Shown: piece by piece, positions 23,401 through 36,000 of the stretch | Layout of the letters: the number at the start of each line of letters is the position of its first letter | Position numbering within the stretch: position 1 is the first letter of the stretch | Assembly: GCA_025267735.1 (NCBI GenBank) | Contig: CM046294.1 | Span: forward strand, 22,998,162-23,062,161 | Direction of reading: 5' to 3' | DNA: 64,000 nucleotides | Source of the DNA: Mactra quadrangularis | Lineage: Eukaryota > Mollusca > Bivalvia > Venerida > Mactridae | The notes under the pieces: generated by a model | Databases searched by the model: none | What the model saw: the letters and a program-made list of their open reading frames with translations, nothing else | Told to the model about the DNA's origin: nothing | Program-made: the position numbers and the translations under genes

Positions 23401-23954
23401 TTTTATACGTTTTATCAGAACGCCAGACACGTGGTTACGTTATTGATACATCTCTGTGGTATATTTCCACTACGGATTTTCGAACTTCATTCTTATCGAT
23501 ATAACATCGCTTTTTTTCTTTAAGCATGAAACAAAATATAAAATTTTCGTTCTTTGTAAATATGTGAAATCATTCTTTATTTTTTGTTTGAACAATAATG
23601 AACAAGTCACACTGGAGTATTGTCGCGCGTAAAGTATTAAATTACCTAAACAAGTATTGGGATAGTTTGCCATGCAGTATTTTAAAATATGTTTTAAACA
23701 TAAAATGAGCTAGGTAGTTCATTAAAGCGTAGCAAAATTTTTCGAATAATAAAGTTGAACTCTTCACCTCTTGACCAACCGGGTATAATTAGAAGTTGTA
23801 TTCTGCTGGTCACGGTTCGTAGGTAGCGATTAATACAAACTCATGACATCGTATTGGTTTGTTCTACATTCAGGTTAGTCTTGTGTGTAAATATATTGAC
23901 GTATTGTGGTGGTCAATCTATGCGTTATTTATGGATATAAAATAGGAATAAAAA

Positions 23955-24030
23955 ATGGATATATACCCGTATATTATAGTGACCATTCTTGGATTTATAT
24001 CTGGAATAAATGGACAACTATATTCCATAG
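23955..24030 (+). CDS. Contactin-like exon 1 (start codon, signal peptide)
   Basis: ATG at 23955 with A at -3 and G at +4. It encodes a hydrophobic 20-residue signal sequence followed by QLYSI; donor ATAG|gtgagt leaves one base (phase 1). Its phase matches exon 2 exactly. A TATAAAAT string at 23936 is too close to be this gene's TATA box. Confidence 0.82.
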
Positions 24031-27000
24031 GTGAGTGAATTTTTTGATATTTTACGCATGGATCTTGTACGTACTTTAACAATGTCCAAACATACGTGAT
24101 ATAGAATGAAATCTTAGACTAGAACCGTTGACGAATGGTGAAATGGTGAAAACTGACCATTGTCCTTTGTTATAGACATTTTTGTTATGTTATATAAATC
24201 CACCGTTTTATTCTTATTGTCTTGAACGTGAAGAAAATCCAGGTAGCATCTGACGATCATCCACGTGCTTTGATTTGTTAGTTTTTTTTCTATATAAGAA
24301 GAAATAGGAAATATGTGAAGGAGAATAGTTGAGCAATTCTTTCCGTTGTTTTGACGCCATAATTATGATGAGTAAATCTTGCACTCTTTTCTAACGTTGA
24401 TTAAAATGCGACAGAATAGAACAGAACCATCACTTGATACCATGTAGCTGTTTGTTTGTCACTAAGTAGTACATGGCTCTGTTGCTCTCATAGTTGTCTT
24501 AGTCAAGCTTTAGGCATAGTTTTCTTTCCTGTGATAAGTTCATTGGTATATTTATATAACAGTTCGTGGATTAGTTCATCCAGAAAGGTGATTATATGTG
24601 ATAACAGAAGTACATGAACTTTGTATATGAGAGGGCTAAAAGACAAGGATATATAAGTCTGTCCTGCTTCACTTTTGGCGGAAGGTGTTGAAGACACAAG
24701 TATTTTAAGAATAGTGTATATATCTTGGCTAAGCACCCAAGGTCGTTAGTTTGATTTTCGGGAAAGACCGACATGCCTTCGTGCAGTTTGGTAATGAACT
24801 GTACTAATTTACTGGCCTAGATACATGGACCAAAGGTTTTAATACAGTAGGCCCCTACAAAGCATAAAAACATGGACAATGACTAAACTGTTCTCGTTGA
24901 TATAGGTAGCTGGGAGAATGACCGTAGAAAGTATTTCATGACCAAAATCCGCGAAGGTACGTAGATCGAACCCATGACCTTGGACACGGTCAGAAGTCAG
25001 ATGCGGTGCCGATGGAACTAACAGGGTGGTCCTAATATTATCCATTAGCTATAAAAGTTTTATAAAATGTCACAGAAACAAAACATTCTATCATAATGTA
25101 CTCGTATGTATATATGAAATATATATGAAGATCTAATTAGCAAATATAAACAAAATGTGCCTCTTATTTATGAACATTCTTGAAAACGTTTAAAACCACA
25201 TATTAACTTTCTAAATAATTAGACGTAATAATGAGATAATTAACTTTTATGTTTTAATTGTTATTTGGATATTTTGATAGATGTGTATGATTATATATTT
25301 CTGCACTAAACATTACAATTATACTGTGCCCGCCAAAAATCCTGGGACAAGATAGTATTTTAGGTTAGACAAAATTCAACGTAAACCGACTTAAATATCC
25401 ACCTTACGAAAAAAACGCATGGATAGTGATATTATTTATGGTATGATATTATACCACGGTATATAGTCACGTACGTGATCTACAGAATGTAAACAACCTC
25501 TTGTTTATAGTCAAATTCTTGCACCAAGCATAATAAGAGAAATACATGCAAAAGGCTCGACGAAAATATGCGCAGTCTGGGAATCGTTCCCATGACACAA
25601 CGATCAGTAGTCTTGAGTGCATCCAACTAAGCTAGTCGGCTGGCTAAAGAATTACTGATGGTGTTTCGTTCTCATGACACAACGATCAGTAGACTTGAGT
25701 CCTTCCAACTAAGCTAGTCGGCTGGCTGAAGAATTACTGATGGTGTTTTTTGACAAAGAACGTCTTTCGTTTCTTTTAAAACTGTCGACCAAACTAACTT
25801 ATCTCTTCAGGTGACGTAACAAAGTTAGAATTTCTTACGATGTAACACCATAGAGGTCAAAGGTCAAATGGTGACTGAGTTGAACATTCTATCATTATAA
25901 ATAATTGTTCACAAATTTGTCTATTATCCTACCATAAAATCAGACAAAATTTTATTGATCAAGGATCCTATATAAACTATAGGGTCCATGCTTTCATTCG
26001 GAGTACCTTTGGCAATATCAAAACACATTTTGGCATATAAGAAACTATCCGGATATGAATTATATCAGGATTTTTCCAAATTTGACTCAATTTAGACTCA
26101 AAAACAAATCTATTAACGGATGAATAGTCCCATTCTTGGGTCTGCACATAATGCATCCTTATGGAGCAAACGGATCTTCATTAAATCCAAACAAAACTAA
26201 CCTTGATTCGGAAAACCAGACTTTGGGAGATTTTTTTTTTGCCATTCAGGCTTAATCACAGGGTTGTACAGAACGTCGCTTTAATATAACGCTATACAAT
26301 ACGTTAATTATAGGAGCACTTCATAGTAGACTGAGTTAGGGTAATTTCACTTTGTTACTGACACTTGTAAAGTTAAAGCCCCCATATGAAGATTTATTCA
26401 TTTACAGCAGACATGAAATTGTTTAAAAGACGAATTAAAACAAAGTGTAACATGCATTAGAGACACAGTACCCACTTTGCTTTCTGAGTTTAATTTTAAC
26501 GAAGTGCCTATTTCTTATGGTGGATCTTTTATCATTCTTGTGCTCCGATGTTATCAAGAATCTCGAAATAGACTCTAGGTACAAGAATGACCTTTTATAA
26601 GAGCGCACTATATATTTATATATTTGGTAACTTGACTTCATTTGATCCAAAATCATTTTTGAGCTTAATTATACAATTCTGGGGACGTTTTTTTCTTTTA
26701 CAAGAGTCCATCTCAAACATATTGTGATCAAACCATTATTATTGGTATTATCAACTAAATTCTACTTTCGGTTTCATTCTACTTTCACTTTGAAATGCTA
26801 CAAAATAACAAATAACTATGATAGAAAAAAATGATTTATTAATAAAGTTATTTTTCATAAGAGGCGTTTAAAATGATTTAAAAACAGTTTTATCAGATAA
26901 ATCTATAATTTCTGTGCATTCTATAGCAATAATTTATTGACGGTATTAGTCATGCTATAAGGAGTTAAAAGTCCTTGTAACATTGAAAAACAACAACATT

Positions 27001-30000
27001 AAGATGGCAAAGATCTTTGTGAAAGGGTTATAGAATATTTTGATCCATCTAATCTGCAAATAAAATAAAACAATCATGTAATGGGTGACAAAACATCATT
27101 CAAACAACATGTGTGCTTGTTGTTATTTCTTAAGGTCTATTATGTCATAAACAACATTGGTACTCTAATTACGTCATATTTCCCGTTTTCCGATAAACAC
27201 ACCCGGTTCTAACCGGTTTGCCCCTGTTTCGATTACATAGTTCAATGATTAACAACAGACAAAAAAAACACCAACAGTGCAAACAGTTATTGAACTGACT
27301 AGACATTCTTTTATTACTGTTTTAAAAGTATGTCATAGTAAATATTGATCTCATCTTAACTCTCCAGTTTGTAATTATCTAATATTGAATGTAATGACAT
27401 GTAGTATATGTATTGAGACATCATCTAGAGTAAAAGTTAAAACTTATATACAAAATGTATGAGATATAGTTTATTTCCAATACATATAAATGCAAGTGAA
27501 CATTACAAAGCATGTTATGCGCATAATGATCATAAATAAATAAATAGCTTACACAAATCAATTTAAATGAAACCAAATACTAACAGGTATATACATTGTA
27601 TTATTAAAACAATGACTTTATAATAGAGAAAGAAAGGAAGTTTGTTTATGTTATTTTACTGTGGCCATCGCAACTAACCTAGATTTCCTGGGCCCTTGTC
27701 CACAAGGGCGGAAACTTCTCCATATACCTTAATAATGGAGGAAAATTGGCATTATTGTCAAATTTTTATAGAAGGGTATAACCTCACCAGATGGGATTCG
27801 AACCCGTACCGCCTTCGAGACACTAGATTCGAAATCCAGGCGCGCTATCAACTGCGCTGCTGACCCTGGTTCAGTTAGTACAAATTGACCTGCGACGAAG
27901 ACTTATATGCCCTGTTATATATGTTTTTGACATAAGACCATTGGTAAGTTTACAGAACAAATGCTGATTTCAATATTTTACCAATTAATTATTTTACGAA
28001 ATTTATATGAAATCTGTCAATTTCAGTACTTTAAAAGTACGTTTTTAGTATTTTAAACATTTAACTTTTACCTATGCTTGAGACAGATTGATTAATATCA
28101 CGCTTCGGTTACTAAACTATTTTTAACCGATTTTTGTATGCACATAGTATTTCAACTGTATTTTTCCCCAAAGTCAAATGTTTACAGACTATACCTTCGT
28201 TAGTTGACTCATGGAATATTTTACGGCCATTTTCCCCGCTTACCTATGTCTGAACTTGAAGAAGGACAGTTAATAAGGGACCGTAGTCAGTTATTTCTCC
28301 TTGGATACTCTTCAAATAGATAGGTCCATTTAGTTGGATTACTCGGATTTTATCCTTATTTTTCCATGTCAATTTGCCAAAATTAATCTTAAGAAACTGT
28401 AATTGATAACAGACAGAATTCAATTTTTCTGTGGTACAAACAACTTTTACGATCGTAATGAACATATTTGTACAACGAACTTCATTATTTAATCCGTATT
28501 CCTTGCTTTTCAGCAATAATGTGAAACAAACTTTGTGTGTACCGCTTGCAAACTGACTAAAATAACCCACACATTTGAGTTCAGAATTCGGTATACTGTT
28601 TCATTATGTTTATGGCATTTAAAATATATGCCCATTATAAATCAATCAATTCAATGTTAGTGTAACTATTACTCATTCTAAACTAGTTCAACCCAGTTTG
28701 TGTTGCCTAATTTTGGACAATACATAAATATGTTTTGGTTCAGCAAAAAACATGACGAGATCGAGAATCTTGATAGTCCATGGGTACGAAAAAAAGGGCG
28801 ACAAAGGGCATGTGTACATGCTAATTTGTGTATGAAATAAATGAAGCGTTAATAATTAAGACTTCTGATGATAATGCATTCCCTTAGGTAAAAAATCTAG
28901 TTATAAAAAATAAATCAGATTTTTGTACTAAGTTTCTCATTAAGTGAGTACATTTTGCTGGCAGGTTGAATAGTCAATGTAGAGAACATACATGTAGTAA
29001 TACATAGTATACTAAAGGTTCTAGCGATATGACTTTCATTAATTATGAATCATTTTAACCTTTGTAAAGAGACATGCTCTCAGGTCTTAGGGTAGATATA
29101 TTAGATATGTATATAATAATTAGAGAATATTCATTCATGTACATGTAGCTTAAATCACCATGATAATTGGCTTACTTCGGTATTCAATATAACGTTTATA
29201 TTGCTCATTTAAGAAATGTTATGTAATGGCTGTAGGTCACATGCCCCAACCGCCACGGTTTTCAATCCGTCAGCTTTCGTATAAATCCGTATTTATCCGT
29301 GGTGAATCCGTGATCATTTTAAGCTGTGATTTCGACCCAAACTGCTTAATTGAACACGTTGAAAATATCACCTGCCCAAAGAAAGCTGTATACATATCCG
29401 GCAATATTCGTACCATTTTCAAACACTGGCACCAAAGTCTTAAAAATCGTCAGTAAATACGCATACATAATCATACGTTAATAATAATATTTTGATAATA
29501 ACTTCAATTTTTTTCTCACTGATAAAGTACATGACAAGTTTCCGGCTTTGTAGGTGAGTGGATGAAACAAGAATCTAGGAAAGCTAGGTTAGGTGCCCTG
29601 TTCGACGTGATATAGTATTTACTTTGTGTAGACAGGGCGTTAAACCCGTCCGTAAAAATAATTTAATTTATGTCAGCTAGCATAAAATTTCATAATTATT
29701 CCAGTTTATTAAATTATAAACTATGTTTAATACAGTCTATGATTGATATTTAAATACGTGTTCTAGAAAAATCTAGAAAAAAAGATATTTGTGACGTCGT
29801 TGAATGATATAAGAGGTTCTGTACTATCAATGTATTTAGTACAACATGTACTGGGTCCTCCAAAAGCTTTTTGACAAATTAATATTTGCATTTTAGATTC
29901 TTTTTTATTGCTCAAATACGCTTGGGAGCTCAGAGGCTAATCGTTTGCTCATTAAGATAATTAACCCTATGTGTGACGTTTTTGTTGACCCGGGTCGGTA

Positions 30001-33000
30001 GAGCGGTTGGTAGCGCGCCTGAATTTAGAATCTAGTGTCCCGAAAGGAGTACGGGTTCGAATCCCACCCGGGAATGTTATACCCTTCCATGAAAATTTGA
30101 CAATAGTTTCAATTTTCCTCCATTAATAAGGTATTTGGAGAAGTTTCCAGCCTTTGTGGAAGGGTAGGTGAGTACTAGTTAGGCCACAACAAGTTGATCA
30201 TATGCTCTGTAATTTTCTGGAAAAAAATAGGGCAAGTGAGCAAAGAAAACAATCTTTAATGAGTTGCTTTATATAGCAGTTTAACCAAATAGCGAGCAAG
30301 GAAATATTTTTTTTGTAAAAAACGTCAAAATAAAGGTGCGAGGGATTCATAGAACATATGATCAACTTGTTGTGGCCTTATACTTATAGACAAGGGTCAA
30401 GGAAAGCTAGGTTAGGTGCGCTAGACGGCGTAAAATGACCAAAGCATTTATCAATACAATTTTTCATGACTCAAATTACATTTTGTACATATACGCCATG
30501 TTGTTTATTTGGTATATAATGATACATCAGTGTCAATATGGCGTATATGTACAAAATGTAATTTGATTCATGAAATATTTTTCCTGATAAAGGCTTCGGC
30601 CGAAATATTGACAACAGAGTTTGCTATCTTTTATACTTAAATACATGTACTCCCTTTGAAATTACATTGTATCTGTATGTTTTTTTTTGTTTTGTCGTGT
30701 GTATGTATATTTGAATGTTACTATAAATTATGCTCTTCAGTAACTAAAGGAAATAAAAGTTGTATATTAAAAGTTAAAAAAATTAAAGTGCTGTTTAATA
30801 ATTGCTTCCATATACATGTTCAGCCGACTTTTCAATCCTGTACGACAACTCCTGATCACTGAAATCACCCTCACAATACCCATTAACACCTGGAAAGAGT
30901 GGAACAATTGTAGGTAAAACTTTTGCTCAATGCAATTAGCAGTGCTCCTGGTGGGGATCAATCCCGGGACCTCTCGATCCCTAAGCGCGCATCCTAGTAC
31001 TAGACCTCTGTTCCTACTGTCGACATTAGTTTAGTTTATTTTGATTTATTTATGCTCGATTGTGAAACTAGTTCTTACTCCTTAGAATAATATATTTTTA
31101 GTCTGATGTCTGGTCCCCTAGTACTGAGCTAATATGATAAAGTTTGTAGCTCAAGGAAACAATGGGATATGCTTTGGATGGGATTCGAATCACTCGACTA
31201 CGCCCGATTTTTATTCATGTGAACAGAATTTAAATAAGCTGATAAACACTGAATAAATGCCGATTTTGGAAATTGCCCGGATGTCTCTTTGTTGTTGTTT
31301 TTTTAATTTATATATTTATTGAATCCTCCATTATGGAGATAATATCATATTTACAAGGTTGTGTATGTATGTATAATACAGTTATATTAAATAGAATCCA
31401 TGTAGATGTATAAATAAACACGTATGAAAATATGTATACTGTAACAAGCACACTATTACACTATAGATGAAGTCTACTTAACCATATTACTTACACAGAA
31501 TTTAGTATTCTATGATTTACGTATGACCATACTTCACCACATATTAATCTAATTAACAGGGAATCTCATTTGGAACATAATATTCAAGTTGTGAAAGTTT
31601 TTATGATTTTTATGATAAACGGAATTGATTTTATCCTAAAAGCATATTTTTGTTCTAGAATTTTGGCGGGTACTGTTTTTGAATCATGATGAATCATGAA
31701 TATAGTTTGTGGTAGACAGTTTTTGTTGAAAATGAACGCAGGTGGTAAATTTTTACTTTCATAAACCTAAAATTTAAATAACTGAAAAATATTGATGAAC
31801 TGTTTAAAATCTAAATAAACCACCAGTGAACGCCAAGTAAAAGAAGATATTATGTTGAAATAAAAACCATATCAGGTGTACAATTTTGTTATACTAATTA
31901 ATTTTAGCTCGATTGTGAAACAAGTTCTTACAACTTAAATTAGTCACTTTCGAGTCCGCTTCCTGGTCCCCAGTTCTGGGTTAGTAGGATAAAGTTTCTT
32001 GCTCAATTATCATTGACGCGTTAAAAGTGAAACACATGTTCGTGCGAAAATTGTCAAAATCAAAAGTTAGATTGCCATCTATTTTGCTGTTTTTCCAATT
32101 TTTTGTAACACTTTGATATTTATGTAAACAAATTGTAATATTCTACTTGATTCAATGATTATACACATTGTCAATTTCTATACATAGTGGTTTAGTGTCC
32201 TTTCTACTATATAATCAAGGTTTACGGTCTCTGCTTCGTGTTCTAAAGCTGATGTTTGTCTTTCATTGGACTCCCTGTAGCGGTTACTTCAATTTATACA
32301 AAGTACAATGTAGCAAGGCGTGATTCCACTACCATAAGGAACTTGACATTCCATTTTAATTTAAGTAAACCCGGGTCGATAGCGCAGTTGGTAGAGCGCC
32401 GGGATTTGGATACTCGTGCCCGAAGGGGTGCGGGTTCGAATCCCACCCGGGGAGGTTATACCCTTCCATGAAAATTTGACAATGATGTCGATTTTCCTCC
32501 ATTGATTAGATAATATGGAGAAGTTTCCGGCCTTGTGGAAGGGTAGGTGAGTACTGGTTATAGACAATGGTCCAGGAAAGCTAGGTTAGGTGCGCTGGAC
32601 GCCGTGAAATGACCTAAATTGTGTTGATACGGCGTTAACTCCAATAAATAAATAAATATAATTTAAGTAACACCATTCTTATTTTGGTAATAATGATAGG
32701 CTAAGTTAAAGATATATCAATTTAGAGTAATATGTGTACATTGTATGGGTAGTGGGTTGTTTTACTCGAAACTGTGCCGACCGTCTTTGCTTCTCATGAC
32801 TTTCCAGAATGACTTATAACTTTTGTCCCAAGCATTAAACCTATGACTGAGCAAATACTCTCACCACTGGCTGATAATTGCCCTATTTGATACAAAGGTA
32901 AGCGAGAAATTGGTCGTAGAAAAGTATTCAATGACCAAACTCTACGAAAGTACATGTTAGTAGGACCAGCCTGGAAATTGGAACCATAATTCAGAAGCAA

Positions 33001-36000
33001 TCAGCGGTATTTTTGGTAATTTAATGTAAATTTGTAACTTAGTTCTCAAAACATTATGCAGTTTTAAGACTCAGGCATATTCATGAAAAACTAGTCAACT
33101 CTGAGGTCAAAAGTCTGCAACGGTTTCGTCGAAATTTCAGGGTACTTTATGGCCATTAAAGCCCCTATATCAAAAGTAACACTGTTTTTGACTGCAAATA
33201 ACATGTATTGACATTTATCTATTTCAAACACCTCTAATGAATAAGATTTTTTAAATAAATGCAAATATTGCTTAAAATTTAATGTGTTATAGTTATTTAT
33301 TGTATTTCAAAATGAAATTTGATCGAAACAGTAAGTAGAATTCGGTTGTCAATACTTGAAACCATAGTTTTGATCACTGTATGTTAAAGATGAAGTCTTA
33401 TTAGAGAAAAAACTTACATAATTAAGATTTTAAACTATTTTGGACCAGGTTTATTAAACACCAGCGTGTAAATATAGTGTGCTCTTATAAAAATACCCTA
33501 CTTTTTTAAGAATTGGACACTTTGTCAAACTAAAATTAAGAAAGCAGAATGGTTTGAATAGTTAATTGTGTCTTTAATGCATGTTTTATTATGATAACTT
33601 CATGGTTGTAAAAAAGTTTTCAAGCTTACTGTTAATGAATATATCTTCATATAGTGGCTTTAAAATCGTGTTAATTACTCACTTTCTTTGTGCACCCCAA
33701 CGAGATATTAAATGTACTTTTGATGTACTGTAAAGTTATAGACATGATTCCATGCAATATTTGAGTGGAAAATATTCGGAGTAGTCGATTGCAAAAAAAT
33801 GTGTGGAAATTATCTGGTTGCGCCTAGTTAGAACGGATGGAAAAACCCACTATATTTTGAGTTTCGAATTACATGTTGTGAAAAAGAGGAAGAAATCATA
33901 ACAATAAACGGTACCCTCAAAAAGATATTGGTCGTAAAACATGTTAGAAAACTGATAATGTATGCCACGAGTATTTTTACTATGATTAAAGATTATTTTT
34001 GTGACATAATTTGAATCATAGGAAATAGTAATCTAAAGTGCGTACAAAAAAACAAAACGTGTTTTGGTAAACATTAGAAATGAGACAATCCATTTCTGGG
34101 GTAGGCAATGATGAAAATAAAATGTGTGTACTGTGTAATTCATTGTAACAAAATTAGCATGATGGGTACCACCATTTTTTTTTGTTGGTAAATCGTGCTT
34201 GTGTTGGTAAAAATCTTTTCCTTTACACTAACAACTAAGACAATCGTAAGACATATCACATGTTTATGTTATTGTCATCCTGAGCGTCCCTCGTAGTGGA
34301 TTAGTTTATTCTATTGTTATTATAAACATTGTTTTGTTTTTTTGTACGCACTATACTTGATGCTAATTTTGGAAATTGCTCAGTTAAGTGTTTTCCCTAC
34401 TTCATGGGTGAGAATACATTGATTATAACATTACCCGTGCTGTATAGTTTAAATCATGGGTTAGTAGTCCACTTAATGCTGATTTTGGGAATTTGATTAG
34501 ATGACTCTTTGTTTCTTATTTCGTGGTAAAATGTGAATCAGTTTGACCTAAAACTTGATTTTGTCCAATGACTTTTGGCGAACACTGTATGTAAATAATA
34601 TTTGTTCACCAATACACGTAGACAATGCAGCTGTACATTGTACAGGTCGTATTCTAGGTCATGCGTGTTTTTGTACTTTAAACATTGGACTTGCCCACTG
34701 AATAGGTGAATCGGCTCATCTACGAACAGCATTTTACGGATTAAACATACAACTTTGATATTTAACATTTATTTTAAATACTGTGTTTGCACATTTTTAA
34801 GTTTTATGTGATGGTATGTTTATAAAATAAGTGTCAAATAACTAAACTTTAAAACTAAAAAATAATACACCCCTAAATTTTGGTGTGTTATGAAACTGGC
34901 TGTGTTTATATACGCAATGTTTACGTGGACGACCTGTACATGTATAATCATTGGTTGATCTTTTATAATGAACAATGATTTAATTCTGCATGTTACAAAA
35001 GTTTTGTAACTTGAGTATCTTGCCTTTGTCATTAAGATTTATTACATTGTTGACTGTAGAGCAAGAATGAATAAAGACAGAACTCCCATTAATACCAATT
35101 TACTATCATAACTTAGGCCATGCCATATTGGAATTTTGTTAAGCGTCCGCGTGCGGGTAGGTTTTAGAGTCTTCAATCCAAAAAAAAAAAAAAAAAAAAT
35201 GTAGGTGATTTTTTCTTAAATTCCAATTTTCCGGGATCCGATAACGCCAATTTCGTTAAAACACTAGTCATTTTATTATAAACCATATGTTTTAAGTCTG
35301 TGCTTAAACTAGCCATTTCATAAGTAATTCAGACTATTGTTTCATACTATGATGATGTTTTCTATTTATACAAAAATATATACGAGTATAATGTATTGAT
35401 TTAGTAGTAAAAATTTGTATTTTCGTTTTTGGTTTGTGTGTTTTTGTAAATAGGTACCTAGGTTTGTCAAACTTGGGTTGACACTTAACAAAATTCCAAT
35501 TTGGCATGGCCTTATATACATTTAAAAACATACTAAATACTGCGTATTGCGTATTACAAAATTTCCGTAATTTGAGAACCTTGCCTTAGTCATATAAATA
35601 CTGACGTATTTACTTTGTTGACTGCAGAACGGTGACTATTAGGGTAGAATGTTCAATCATGCTAGTTTACAATCATGATTCGCCCCCATTAAAGCAAAAA
35701 GATACCAAATTATGATTTAATCTTATATAAGATGGTACCAGTGTGCTTTTATGGGACGATATATACATCAAAAACATACGAACTATTAGTTCAAGGTACT
35801 CATTCACAGATTTCAATTTAAATAACAACTTTTTCTAAATTTATAAAAATTGTATGGAAATATTTTTGGAAGCATTGAAACAAAGCTGTGATAATGACAA
35901 TTTTAGTGCAAATTGAAATACAACTACAAATGATGGTGTTTCATGTAGTAATTTCTACCCCGTACGTAACGGTATAGACAATTTTAGTGCATTTCTTTTA

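Larger units (their letters stand above)
14293..23954. other. Intergenic region between SLC6 and contactin-like genes
   Basis: This 9.7-kb stretch has no coding sequence I can support; short ORFs here have no recognisable domain or splice partner. It holds AT-rich runs (14640-14900), the MITEs and SINEs listed separately, and two diverged direct repeats of about 90 bp (21290-21375 and 21610-21710, sharing taaaccagt and aagtatgtataccc). At 19760-19855 is a possible LINE 3' tail ending in gccaataaacatag. Confidence 0.6.

Noticed and set aside
23936..23943. TATAAAAT as the promoter of the contactin-like gene
   Set aside because: It is only about 12 bases before the ATG, which leaves no room for a normal 5' UTR; an upstream untranslated exon is more likely.
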